From the NCBI RefSeq assembly GCF_902769175.1, contig NZ_CACXNW010000002.1, positions 45,411-109,410 of the forward strand: a stretch of DNA of 64,000 nucleotides. The letters run 5' to 3'. Origin of the DNA: an uncultured Methanobrevibacter sp. Its GTDB lineage: Archaea > Methanobacteriota > Methanobacteria > Methanobacteriales > Methanobacteriaceae. The notes below the pieces were generated by a model that saw only the letters and a list, made by a program, of their open reading frames with translations, had not been told where the DNA came from and searched no databases. The translations under genes were made by a program, and so were the position numbers. Shown piece by piece: positions 36,199-45,395 of the stretch; position 1 is the first letter of the stretch; each line of letters starts with the position of its first letter.

Positions 36199-37599
36199 AT
36201 GAACGAATATGTGCGATTTATACAAAGGATAGGATTAGTAGGATTGACAAACATCCTAATCTCCCTCAGTGGTCTAATCTTTATTCCAATCATTACAAAA
36301 TCATTTACCACAGCAGAGTATGGTATGTGGGCACAGGTAAATACTACAATCGCACTCGTTCCAAATATTGCAAATCTTGGTCTTCCATACACTATGGTAA
36401 GGTTCCTTTCTGCAGAAAAGGATAAGGAAAAGATTAAAGACTCCTTCTATCCAATGATCACTTTAACATTTATTTCAACATTGGTCATTTGCGCATTGTT
36501 CCTTATCTTTGGAAATCAAATCGCAAATGCATTATTCAATGGAAGCATGCAGATATTGTACATTACAACTGCAATTTCATTCTTCGCCTGCATGAACCTT
36601 ATGCTTATCACTTTCTTTAGAACATTCCAGCAAATGAAAAGATATTCCCTATTCCTTGTTCTTCAAAGCTATATAGGAGTATTTGTAAGCATATACCTTA
36701 CATATGCAGGATATGACATTGAAACTGTTGTTCTTGGTCTTTTAACAGGCTATGTAGCAGTGTTCATTATGATGTCAATTTTAATTTTAAGATACCTTGG
36801 AATCGGAGTTGGAAAATGGTCTAACCTAAAGGAACAGCTTGAATTTGCAATACCTACCATTCCAAGCAATGTTTCAAGTTGGGTAGTTGATTCAAGCGAC
36901 AAATATGTGATTGGAATTCTTATAGGATCTGTTGCAGTAGGCTGCTATTCACCAGGATACGCTTTAGGAAGCATTCTGCTTATGTTCCTTTCCCCATTTG
37001 CTGTTCTGCTACCTGCTATATTGCCAGAACATTACGAGAAAGGGAATATTGAAGAGGTCAACAAATACCTAAACTATTCCATGAAATACTATCTTCTACT
37101 TACCGTTCCAGCAGGAGTGGGAATGAGTGTGCTTTCAAAACCATTGCTATACATAATCACAACTCCAGAAATTGCTCTTGGAGGTTATTTGGTTACTCCA
37201 TTTGTTTGCCTTGGAGCAATATTCATGGGAATGTATGGAATTACAAACAATATTCTCATATTGGAAAAGAACACTATGATTCTTGGAAAGTTATGGATCA
37301 TTGTAGCAATTTCAAATATAGTTCTTAATTTAATCCTTGTTCCCCACTTAAATATCATTGGAGCTGCTATTGCTACACTCCTATGTTATATTCTTGCATT
37401 TAGTGTAACTGCAATTGCAAGCAGGAAAACCATGAAATTGCCATTCAATGGAAAAGAGATTTTAAAAATAGCAATTGCATCAGCAATTATGGGAATTGTA
37501 GTTTATATGATGCATCCAAATGGAATTATTAATGTGTTGATATCCATTGCTGTAGGAGTAATTGTATACTTTGCAATCATCTTCATTTTAAAGCAGTGA
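36199..37599 (+). CDS. Polysaccharide flippase (Wzx/RfbX-like, MOP superfamily)
   Basis: A 466-residue integral membrane protein with 12-14 hydrophobic spans and the Polysacc_synt pattern: N-terminal GLVGLTNILISLSGLIFIPI, ITKSFTTAEYGMWAQV, then the middle DSSDKYVIGILIGSVAVGCY and IGAAIATLLCYILAF. It is expected to flip a lipid-linked glycan across the membrane, consistent with the nonulosonic acid genes upstream. The start is an ATG after AAGTGATCAA. Its promoter region carries the A34 tract. Confidence 0.9.
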   Translation: MNEYVRFIQRIGLVGLTNILISLSGLIFIPIITKSFTTAEYGMWAQVNTTIALVPNIANLGLPYTMVRFLSAEKDKEKIKDSFYPMITLTFISTLVICALFLIFGNQIANALFNGSMQILYITTAISFFACMNLMLITFFRTFQQMKRYSLFLVLQSYIGVFVSIYLTYAGYDIETVVLGLLTGYVAVFIMMSILILRYLGIGVGKWSNLKEQLEFAIPTIPSNVSSWVVDSSDKYVIGILIGSVAVGCYSPGYALGSILLMFLSPFAVLLPAILPEHYEKGNIEEVNKYLNYSMKYYLLLTVPAGVGMSVLSKPLLYIITTPEIALGGYLVTPFVCLGAIFMGMYGITNNILILEKNTMILGKLWIIVAISNIVLNLILVPHLNIIGAAIATLLCYILAFSVTAIASRKTMKLPFNGKEILKIAIASAIMGIVVYMMHPNGIINVLISIAVGVIVYFAIIFILKQ

Positions 37600-37960
37600 C
37601 AATGAAAGAAATTGCAATCTTTAAAGATTTGATTCATTAAATTAAGGCTGAAATTAATTTAATTGAATTAAATTTTTTTGTGAGAAATCACATTTGTGCA
37701 AAAGTGAAAAATTTTTCTAAAACAACTTCACATTATCTAAAAAAATACTCATTTTAAAAATAATACACATCCCATTTATCAGTTCGCCTTTTGATACACT
37801 ATTTTTATGTTAAGACTAAGAGGGATATTTTTCAAAAATTAAAATGAAAGCAAGTACTTACATGCAAAAATCTTTATATTCATACATTAATAGATAATTA
37901 ATTAACTTAAGCAAGAGCACAATGAATTTTTAAAAAGTGAAAACTTGATAAGGAGGGGTC
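37600..37960. other. 361-bp gap before the radical SAM gene
   Basis: The gap has slightly more G/C than other spacers (for example CATTTATCAGTTCGCCTTTTG at about 37774-37794, and AAGACTAAGAGGGATA). A TATA-like CTTTATATTC lies at about 37868-37877, about 90 bp before the next start. No open frame with an SD was seen. It could be the remnant of a lost gene between the flippase and the radical SAM gene. Confidence 0.45.
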
Positions 37961-38434
37961 ATGTCTCTCAAAAATGGAATAAAACTTAAAAAAACAATGT
38001 TTGTTGTAACTACAAAATGTAATATAAAATGTGACAATTGCAATTCATTCATCAATAAATATATCTTCCCAATATCCTATGATAGAAAAACTTTAGTGTC
38101 TGATGCTAGGAATTTATTGGAATTTGTTGATTCAATTGAAGAATTGGTGATTTTAGGTGGAGAGACTTTTTTAAATCGAAATTTAGATTATCTATTGGAA
38201 TATTTATTTGAAGGAGAATACTCAAATAAAGTTGAAACTATCACAATCTCAACAAATGGCACAATTATTCCAAATATTGAAACATTAAAAATTCTAAAAA
38301 AGCATAAGGAAAAAAACACCATCATTATAAGCAAATATTTTGACATGTGCGAAACCATTGTTCCGGAATTAAAGAAATTTGATATAAATTACGTTATTAA
38401 TGAGCAAGTCCATGGCGAAAAAATGGAAAAATGA
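37961..38434 (+). CDS. Radical SAM protein, N-terminal part
   Basis: 157 residues with the radical SAM cluster motif TTKCNIKCDNCNSF (CxxxCxxC, residues about 19-26), the GGE motif LVILGGETFLN and the strand TITISTNGT. It uses SAM and a [4Fe-4S] cluster. The frame stops at TGA in ATGGAAAAATGA, where the next frame opens with an overlapping ATG. The C-terminal part (38431-38787) completes a SPASM/twitch-like protein. Most likely this is one gene with a one-base loss in the A6 run 38418-38423; seven A would fuse the frames as HGEKNGKMNLHH. Two coupled proteins are the alternative. A perfect SD, AAGGAGGGG, precedes the ATG. It lies in the glycan region, suggesting sugar or peptide modification. 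Confidence 0.75.
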   Translation: MSLKNGIKLKKTMFVVTTKCNIKCDNCNSFINKYIFPISYDRKTLVSDARNLLEFVDSIEELVILGGETFLNRNLDYLLEYLFEGEYSNKVETITISTNGTIIPNIETLKILKKHKEKNTIIISKYFDMCETIVPELKKFDINYVINEQVHGEKMEK

Positions 38435-38787
38435 ATTTGCATCATAGGTCTGAAGAAGAATTAGATAAATTGTATAAAGGCTGTTTCTTTAGAAATGAAT
38501 ATGATGGTTTAGTGCTCAATGGAGAGCTCCACATATGCCCAATATCTGCCCACGCTAAAGATTTGAAAATTATTCCAGATTATAAATCAGATTACCTTAA
38601 ATTTAGAGAAGGTTCAGTAAGTTCAAAAATCGAAGGATACGATGTTTTTAATAATCAAAGCCATTTGCAATGTTGTGACCATTGCGAAGCAGTTCTCAAT
38701 GAAATTGTGGAAAGAACTTACACTTGTATGCATGTTAAATATTCCAGAATAAATAAACTTAAAGCACAATTAAATTCAATTGATTAA
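38431..38787 (+). CDS. Radical SAM protein, C-terminal cluster-binding part
   Basis: 118 residues that form the C-terminal half of the radical SAM protein above. Cysteines in YKGCFFRNE, GELHICPIS, LQCCDHCEAV and TYTCMHV fit a SPASM/twitch-type auxiliary Fe-S site, in the same order (GC..LhiCp..C..Cd.C) as intact members. The apparent start ATG overlaps the TGA of the previous frame (ATGA), and there is no separate SD other than GAAAAAATGGAAAA. This favours a frameshift of one gene over a second cistron. Alone it would not have catalytic activity. Confidence 0.65.
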   Translation: MNLHHRSEEELDKLYKGCFFRNEYDGLVLNGELHICPISAHAKDLKIIPDYKSDYLKFREGSVSSKIEGYDVFNNQSHLQCCDHCEAVLNEIVERTYTCMHVKYSRINKLKAQLNSID

Positions 38788-38976
38788 AATCTGACTTTAG
38801 TTTTTAAAGATAAATCCTTGAAAAAACATTAAAAAAAAATGGAATGTCTTAATAAAAAATAAAAGAAATAATAGACTAAAAAATAAGAAATAAACTAAAT
38901 AAACTTAAAAAAATCTTAAAATAAAAAAATTAAGAAATAATAGAAAAAAGATTAAAAAAATCTTAAAATAGAAAAA

Positions 38977-39483
38977 TTAATGAAACTTAGCTTCTTTTTT
39001 TAATTCTTCATAATGATCCTTGTCTCTTGAAGAAAATACCCTTGCAGGGTGTCCACCGGCAATTGCATACTTAGGAATATCACTTACCACTACACTTCCA
39101 GCTTGAATGATAGCTCCCTCACCAATAGTGACTCCAGGAAGAACAATTACACGATTTCCCAACCATACATTATCTTCAATGATGACATCCTTTGAAATAA
39201 CCGTTTCATCATAAGGAATGGCTTCCCCTTCATAATTATGGCTGTCAGTGATTATCATGCATTCAATTCCAGAATGGAAATTATCCCCAATGACAACATT
39301 GGCAGTTCCTTGAATTTTCATTCCATTGAAATTGACATTGTTTCCAAGACTTGTTTTAGGAGTGATATAGGAATAATTATTAACAGTTAAATCATATCCA
39401 CATGATTTAGAAACTCTTTTTACTCTAAAAGTATAATATTTTCGTTTAATTGATTTAACAATGCCAAAAATCTTTGAAATCAT
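38977..39483 (-). CDS. Hexapeptide-repeat acyltransferase
   Basis: A 168-residue left-handed beta-helix acetyltransferase. Hexapeptide repeats are clear in KTSLGNNVNFNGMKIQGTAN, VTIGEGAIIQAGSVVVSDIP and YAIAGGHPARVF. The catalytic histidine of the family is probably that in TDSHNYEGEAI. Such enzymes O- or N-acetylate sugars with acetyl-CoA. In this position it may acetylate the nonulosonic acid or a nearby sugar, which is inference. A basic helix (KIFGIVKSIKRKYYTFRVKR) leads the protein. It is convergent with the radical SAM gene. Confidence 0.85.
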   Translation of the reverse strand: MISKIFGIVKSIKRKYYTFRVKRVSKSCGYDLTVNNYSYITPKTSLGNNVNFNGMKIQGTANVVIGDNFHSGIECMIITDSHNYEGEAIPYDETVISKDVIIEDNVWLGNRVIVLPGVTIGEGAIIQAGSVVVSDIPKYAIAGGHPARVFSSRDKDHYEELKKEAKFH

Positions 39484-39576
39484 ATAATCACATAAATCCT
39501 TTTAAAAATAAAATTTATTAAAATATAAAGAAACTAAAAAATTAAAATTGAATAAAAAAAAGAAAAAATTAACTTA

Positions 39577-41571
39577 TTATAATACAGAACAATCTGCAGA
39601 ATAATAAGATAATAGTCTTGCTATTTTAGCAACAGTCAATTCATCAATTCTTTTTTGTCCACGAATCATCTTATTGAACAATTCATCAATGAATAAGTCT
39701 TCATTAGTAAGTATGACGTTCAAGATAGCTAAATCATCATTTACAAAACCAATAAGAGGTTCAATGTAAATTCCACTAAATCCTTTATGATCTAAGAAAA
39801 TAGCTAAGTCTTCATTTAACTCTAAGGCCTTGCGTTTGATTTGACTATTGTCTAAGAAATGGATTTCCTCATTTCCAAATTCAAATCTTGTTTGTTGGTC
39901 TTTATAATCAGTTTGAAGCTCTAAGGTATTTTTTCTGTCTATATAATTTTGGATTGAAGCAGAATCACTTACCATAGAGTCAGTTTCATTATCTGATTTG
40001 ACCTTATTCTTATAATCCTTAGAATCATATCTTTTGGAAAGGATAGTGAATACTCCAGTTTGTCCAACAACCACATGGTTGATAATATCCTTAGATTGTG
40101 GTGGCTGAACAGCATAGAATACATAAAAGTCATTTGGAAGAGCAAGCAATCTTTCACGAATGATTCTTCCACGTGCAATATAATTGTTGAAGGCATATCT
40201 CTTATAGATACCAAAACTTAAAATAAGCACGCCTAATGCAACACCAATTAAAGCATACCAGAGTTTGCTTATGAAGAAATAATAGGCAGCGGAAACAACT
40301 AAGGCAAATGCTCCAATCAATATGTAAACATCTGCATAAGTTTTCTTAGGTTCATAAGTCCTATTTTGAGCCTTAATTAGCTCAACTGTCTCTTGAGTAA
40401 TCAATGCATCATCTTCACTTGCCTTTAGGTTACCTTGTATAACGCTTTTTTCTCCTCTTTTGATTAAGCGTTTAACTGGACTTCCCTTGTAGAACTCTTT
40501 TTCCATAGACCTTAAATAATCATCCTTAAGGGAATCTGATAAGGCTACATAGTATTTATAGCGTGCAAGCTTAAATGCCTCATATTCCTCAGGGCTATCA
40601 AAGACCATTTCATTTTGAACTCTTGCAAATAATTTTTGGTCTTCTTCAGACAGCTCTCGCCTGCTTAATGAAACTGGAGATTCAGGCATTTCATCTTCAG
40701 GAATGTCAGTGACTTCAACAAGCTTTTGCTCTTCTTCAACTTCCTCAATCTCTTCAGCAGGATATGCAAATCCAGTGGCAATATCCCTTGAAGTTTCCAT
40801 ATACCTTTTTTCAGCATGAATAGGAATAATCTCATCAGCTTCTCCAAGTGAAGAGTCATATATGGAACCATATGAAATCACCTCATCTTCAACTTCATAT
40901 GTGGAATCATCAACGATGTACTCCTCTTCATAGGAGTCATCTGCATATTCCTCCACATAAGCGGTTTCTGCATGAATAGGAATGATTTCATCATCAGAAG
41001 CAGAAAAATCAGCATAATTAGATTCAGCATGAATAGGAATAATGTCATCTTCAGAATCAGCAAAATTAGCTTCCATATGCATAGGCACTATTTCATCAAC
41101 ATATTCAGTTGTATCAGGTTCTGCATGAATAGGAATAATCTCATCAACATCAGAACTGGAATAATCATCAAAATTAGCTTCTGCATGAATAGGAATAATC
41201 TCATCGACTTCAGTGAGTGGGTTTTCTGTGAGTGGGTTGTCTATAAAACTAGAAGGAGCAGCAGCATCTACAGATGCAGAGCCCATATTTGAAAGGTAAT
41301 CCAATGATCCTCCACAACTATTACATTCAAATTCGTTTATATCGTCATTTTCGCTTAATTGATATTTCAATCCACAATTTGTACAGTAAACAAGTACCAA
41401 ATCAGAAAATACCTGTGGATTATAATCTGAGGAACTTGGTTCTTCATCAGTTGAGAATTTTTCCAATTCCTCTAAATTTCCAGAACAAACAGAACATTCA
41501 AATGCGTCAATATCATCTGCACCGTCAAGCTGATATTTTGCACCACAATTCTGACACGCTACAACTTTCAT
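39577..41571 (-). CDS. Zinc-ribbon / DEIIPIHAE-repeat / membrane / NERD-like protein
   Basis: A 664-residue protein of unusual build. The N-terminus has two zinc ribbons (CQNCGAKYQL..CSVCSG; CTNCGLKYQL..CNSCGG). Residues about 119-255 carry six copies of a DEIIPIHAE motif separated by acidic spacers. An acidic helical region follows, then two membrane spans (about 412-460). The cytosolic C-terminus has a NERD-like core (FYVFYAVQPP, then IINHVVVGQTGVFTILSK). NERD domains are predicted nucleases, but no catalytic proof is visible here. Both termini should be cytoplasmic. The ATG at 41571 behind AGGGATAAG is preferred; the longer GTG at 41586 overlaps GGTGA. Its neighbours are glycan genes. The function is unknown. 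Confidence 0.75.
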   Translation of the reverse strand: MKVVACQNCGAKYQLDGADDIDAFECSVCSGNLEELEKFSTDEEPSSSDYNPQVFSDLVLVYCTNCGLKYQLSENDDINEFECNSCGGSLDYLSNMGSASVDAAAPSSFIDNPLTENPLTEVDEIIPIHAEANFDDYSSSDVDEIIPIHAEPDTTEYVDEIVPMHMEANFADSEDDIIPIHAESNYADFSASDDEIIPIHAETAYVEEYADDSYEEEYIVDDSTYEVEDEVISYGSIYDSSLGEADEIIPIHAEKRYMETSRDIATGFAYPAEEIEEVEEEQKLVEVTDIPEDEMPESPVSLSRRELSEEDQKLFARVQNEMVFDSPEEYEAFKLARYKYYVALSDSLKDDYLRSMEKEFYKGSPVKRLIKRGEKSVIQGNLKASEDDALITQETVELIKAQNRTYEPKKTYADVYILIGAFALVVSAAYYFFISKLWYALIGVALGVLILSFGIYKRYAFNNYIARGRIIRERLLALPNDFYVFYAVQPPQSKDIINHVVVGQTGVFTILSKRYDSKDYKNKVKSDNETDSMVSDSASIQNYIDRKNTLELQTDYKDQQTRFEFGNEEIHFLDNSQIKRKALELNEDLAIFLDHKGFSGIYIEPLIGFVNDDLAILNVILTNEDLFIDELFNKMIRGQKRIDELTVAKIARLLSYYSADCSVL

Positions 41572-41997
41572 CTTATCCCTACTCACCTTATATGTGATTG
41601 ATCATTTGATAAAAAAAATATAAAAATCACACTTTAATTTAATAATAATATAGTATATATAATTTATCAGATTTAAATATTATGTATTTATTTTACTGAA
41701 AAATCATATTTATTAGATTAAAATTAGAAAATTTAATAAAATATTGATTTAAATTATAAAACAAAATTAGATAAAATATTATTTCAAAAAACAATTATTT
41801 TAAAAAGAAATAATAATGATGCAAAAAAGAAAAAGTTTAGAAATGAAAAAAAAGCTAAAAATTTAAAAAAGGAAATGATAGTTTAAAAAAAGATAGACAT
41901 TGAAGATTTAGAAAGAATTTAAAAAAAAAGTGAAAAAAATAAACCCTAAAAAACATTGAAGATTTAGAAAGAATTTAAAAAAAAGTGAAAAATAAAA
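41572..41997. other. 426-bp AT-rich gap with a 56-bp direct repeat
   Basis: Bases 41897-41935 and 41953-41990 are near-identical (ACATTGAAGATTTAGAAAGA, then ATTTAAAAAAAAGTGAAAAA), a 56-bp step. The part next to the zinc-ribbon gene (41,630-41,700) has TATATATAATTTATC-type promoter DNA. No gene was seen. Confidence 0.6.
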
Positions 41998-43185
41998 TCA
42001 TAAAAATCTTTTATAGATGCTTATGATTTGATTGTTAATCATGTCCCAATTATACTTTTCATTAATGAGCTTCCTGCCATTTTCGCCAAATGAATTAGAT
42101 AATTCTTCATCAAATAAAAGCTTTTCAATAGCTTTTCTCAAGGAATCCCTATCATCATCACAAGCGATGCCAACGTTACCATCGACCCAATCATGAATAT
42201 GATTGTTTTTTGTTAAAACCAATGGTTTTCCACATGCCATTGCTTCAAGTCCACTTGATGTAAATGACTCGTATTTAGAAGGCATTACAAATAAATCTGA
42301 GTCTACTAAGGCTTCCTGCTTTTCCTCTTTATACAAGAGACCAGTAACGATCACATTCCCTTCCAATGAATACTTCTCAATCTTTTCTTCCAATTTAGAT
42401 AAATATCCATCATCAGGACCAACAATAGCTAATTTAATAGAAGAATTTTCATCATTATCCCCATTATCATGAATCAAATCATTGAAGGCATCAATCAATA
42501 AGTCAAGTCCTTTAATCTCATGGAGCCTACCTACAAAAAGAACTAATTTATCATCATCTCCAATATTGAATTTAGATTTGAATTTGCCCTTTTCAGGAAT
42601 ATTTTCATACTCTTCCAAATTGATACCAAGAGGAACAATTTCAATTTTATCCTCATCTACACCCATTTTCAGATACTGTTCCTTTTCAACTTCAGTTAAT
42701 GCAAATACACATGATGCATTATGAAGAATCCTAAATCCGAATGCCTTATCAAAAAGATTTTTCAATCCTTCCTTTTGGAAAAATGGAAGTACAGATCCAT
42801 GAGCCTGTACAATATATGGAATATTGTTTTTTCTAGCAAAATGACTTACAATTATAGCCAATGTTTGCCTATGTTCGTGAATATGGATGATTTCATAATT
42901 CTTAATATCCTTTCTGATTCTAAAAGGAGCTGCAAGTGGTGTGTCTAACATTGTAGCAAGCTTAAATCGATTTGACAGGTTTTTAAAGTAATCAACCTTG
43001 ATGCCATCTACATCAACATCATAACGACCATTAGGGAATTTTAATCTTTCCTTACATGAATCTGAAGTAATCACCTTTACATCATTATCCTTGCTCTCCT
43101 TAGATGCAATTTGATAGCTGGCATTAACTACTCCACCAGCAGATAAGCAAGGGATAAAGAAATGTGCAACATGTAATATTTTCAT
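41998..43185 (-). CDS. Glycosyltransferase family 4
   Basis: A GT-B glycosyltransferase. The acceptor half begins MKILHVAHFFIPCLSAGGVV and has EIIHIHEHRQTLAI. The donor half has VLFVGRLHEIKGLDLLIDAF, KLAIVGPDDGY and the family ExxxxxxxE site in PSKYESFTSSGLEAMACGKP. It adds a nucleotide-sugar unit to a lipid-linked glycan at the inner membrane face. The ATG at 43185 is chosen because GGTGA lies just before it; the longer reading adds MVNF. Donor and acceptor are unknown. Confidence 0.9.
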   Translation of the reverse strand: MKILHVAHFFIPCLSAGGVVNASYQIASKESKDNDVKVITSDSCKERLKFPNGRYDVDVDGIKVDYFKNLSNRFKLATMLDTPLAAPFRIRKDIKNYEIIHIHEHRQTLAIIVSHFARKNNIPYIVQAHGSVLPFFQKEGLKNLFDKAFGFRILHNASCVFALTEVEKEQYLKMGVDEDKIEIVPLGINLEEYENIPEKGKFKSKFNIGDDDKLVLFVGRLHEIKGLDLLIDAFNDLIHDNGDNDENSSIKLAIVGPDDGYLSKLEEKIEKYSLEGNVIVTGLLYKEEKQEALVDSDLFVMPSKYESFTSSGLEAMACGKPLVLTKNNHIHDWVDGNVGIACDDDRDSLRKAIEKLLFDEELSNSFGENGRKLINEKYNWDMINNQIISIYKRFL

Positions 43186-43380
43186 AAAATTCACCATATT
43201 AATTATTTTTATTATTAACTTTTTATTAGTAACTTTTTTTATTAACTTCTATTATTATCATCTTATCGGCTTTTTATTACTAACCTTTTATTATTAGCAT
43301 TCATTATATGCTTTTTATTGCTAACTTTATTAGCACCACATTTTCACCATTATTAAATTTCATCCAAATTAAAAAAATTC

Positions 43381-45189
43381 TTAATTATTCCGTTCATACA
43401 AGTATAATCCATCCTTATCATAAATCATGGTATAATTCACTAAATCAAAATTGCCATCGGAAATGTAATAGGTTATATTGCTTGCTTCCAAATAGTCTAA
43501 CTGATCATCCCTTAATGCAATGGCATTATCCTTTAAATACCAATTAAGAGACCTTTGACTATATGCTGCAATCTCTTTTGAACTATAATCAGAATCATAA
43601 TTAATCAGATAATCTGCAATCACTTTGTTCTTATTGAAATCTTGGTCATAATGAACAGTTCCAGGGAATGTGAAGGCAGAGAATACACAGAATATAATTA
43701 GGATTATTGGAATAAGATTTAAAATATTTTTACTATTAATCTCTAAAAACTTAAATCTTTGAGACAATTCTAAAATTCCATCAAGTGCTAAAATAACAAA
43801 GTAAATGAAAGATGGAAATACAGTAATAATATATCTGTTCACCTTAATGTTCAAAAATGTGAAAAAGATAAAGTAAACCAAAAACCATGCAATCATAAGG
43901 ACATTTAATGAATAATCATCTCTGGAAATGCCTTTTTTCCTAAAGATTGAAAATAGGATTACAAAATCAACCAATAGAAGGCCAATTGTTATGATTGAAT
44001 TAATCCTAAAGCTTAATACTGCAGCTACAATAATTCCAATGAATATAACTGCAACAAAGCAGTTAAAGACCAGTTTAAAAGATTTGTTTTTCAATCCTTT
44101 TTCTGAATTTTTTCCATCATCAATAGCTAAATCATTATCAGAACAATTATCATAATCCTCATCCAAATCATCTTTTTTTCTGCCCTTAATTAGTTTATAT
44201 GCAGATAAAACAATTCCAAACGCAAACAATCCAATCAACAAGTATGAAAGATATGTAGAACCAATCAAAACAGGTATTACATTGTCAAAAATCACATGGT
44301 CTGCAAATAGGAAATTTGGGAAATCATGAAGGTAGAAAAATGTGTCATCAGTATATGCATTATCTATTACCTCACCTTTAGACCCAGATGCAAATGTAGA
44401 GCCTTGTGTTAAGAATGACAAATGTGAGCCAGAATTTATGATTGCTGCGGAAATCAATGCAAATAAAACAAATGCCAATACACAGGCTTTTAATATGTTT
44501 CTAAATTCTTCCCATTTAATGTATTTTTTTAGTTTTCCTAGAAATTTCTTCCAATCTAAAAACAATAAGTCTAAATTAGTGAAGAAATCATGATAGGAAA
44601 GATAGTAAAGTAATATCAAAGGCAATAGGAATAATGTAGTGTAGCGTGTGAAAATAGCTAAAACCAATAATGGAAAAGCCAACAGATAATATTTTGAATC
44701 CTTATCAATAGCACAAATGATGAAAATCATTGTCCATATTGATAGGCTTACAGCAGGGACATCCAATGTTCCATTAGCCCACCAAAGAAGATTCAGAGAA
44801 AAGCTTCCAAAAAGGATTCCTCCACAAAGGCTTAACAAAGAACTGAACCTGTTCTTTAAAAATACATATATTCCAATATTTCCAAAAATGGCAAATGCGC
44901 CAGTAACTATGTAAAGAGAAACTTCAGACAATAATCCTAATCTAAATAAAATAGATGTTAAAAAGCAGATTAAAGGAGATAAATAGAGATATTCTCGAGT
45001 AGCACCATAACCTGCAAGGGCTAAAGAATTAGTTAAGTAAATAAATACATCTGAACAGTATAATCCAATATTCTCATTGAGGTTTATAAGGGAATATGTT
45101 ATGATGATGCTGAAAACTGTTAAAATAAATAAATAAAAACAATCCTTTCGGGAGATATTCAAATCTTTGGAAATATTCTTAAAAATCAT
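43381..45189 (-). CDS. GT39/ArnT-like membrane glycosyltransferase
   Basis: A 602-residue polytopic membrane protein with about 11-12 hydrophobic spans. The first luminal loop (YSCDVFIYLTNSLALAGYGA-like, residues about 36-60, followed by EYLYLSPLI) is of the lipid-phosphate-sugar-using GT39/PMT/ArnT type, with the acidic residue D43 in the loop. A long charged cytosolic loop (RKKDDLDEDYDNCSDNDLAI) interrupts the spans near residue 330. The C-terminal 110 residues are external. It probably transfers a sugar from a polyprenyl phosphate to a surface acceptor. The next gene upstream encodes a prenyltransferase of lipid synthesis. Confidence 0.75.
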   Translation of the reverse strand: MIFKNISKDLNISRKDCFYLFILTVFSIIITYSLINLNENIGLYCSDVFIYLTNSLALAGYGATREYLYLSPLICFLTSILFRLGLLSEVSLYIVTGAFAIFGNIGIYVFLKNRFSSLLSLCGGILFGSFSLNLLWWANGTLDVPAVSLSIWTMIFIICAIDKDSKYYLLAFPLLVLAIFTRYTTLFLLPLILLYYLSYHDFFTNLDLLFLDWKKFLGKLKKYIKWEEFRNILKACVLAFVLFALISAAIINSGSHLSFLTQGSTFASGSKGEVIDNAYTDDTFFYLHDFPNFLFADHVIFDNVIPVLIGSTYLSYLLIGLFAFGIVLSAYKLIKGRKKDDLDEDYDNCSDNDLAIDDGKNSEKGLKNKSFKLVFNCFVAVIFIGIIVAAVLSFRINSIITIGLLLVDFVILFSIFRKKGISRDDYSLNVLMIAWFLVYFIFFTFLNIKVNRYIITVFPSFIYFVILALDGILELSQRFKFLEINSKNILNLIPIILIIFCVFSAFTFPGTVHYDQDFNKNKVIADYLINYDSDYSSKEIAAYSQRSLNWYLKDNAIALRDDQLDYLEASNITYYISDGNFDLVNYTMIYDKDGLYLYERNN

Positions 45190-45227
45190 TCTAACACTAA
45201 TCCCATTTATTAATCAAATTTAATATT

Positions 45228-45301
45228 GCATCAACTAACACTATTCACAAATCCAATTTAATTTGCATCAACTAACACTATTCACTAATCCAATTTAAAT
45301 T
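45228..45301. repeat. 37-bp tandem duplication
   Basis: GCATCAACTAACACTATTCA begins at 45228 and 45265, and each unit ends in AATCCAATTTAA. A partial third copy (TATTCACTAATGCTATTCAC) follows at about 45301. It lies between the GT39-like gene and the UbiA gene. Confidence 0.8.
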
Positions 45302-45395
45302 ATTCACTAATGCTATTCACCATCATAATCAAAAACAAATAAAATAATAAGAATTATAAAATTTGTAAAAATAATAATTATAAAAAAATACCTCA

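Noticed and set aside
38431..38787. Independent small Fe-S protein gene
   Set aside because: Its sequence continues the radical SAM protein and the start has no own SD; a frameshift explains it better, though coupling cannot be fully excluded.
41274..41597. Plus-strand frame of 107 codons opposite the zinc-ribbon gene
   Set aside because: It is antisense to the zinc-ribbon coding region, rich in His/Gln/Leu from reversed repeats, and has no SD.
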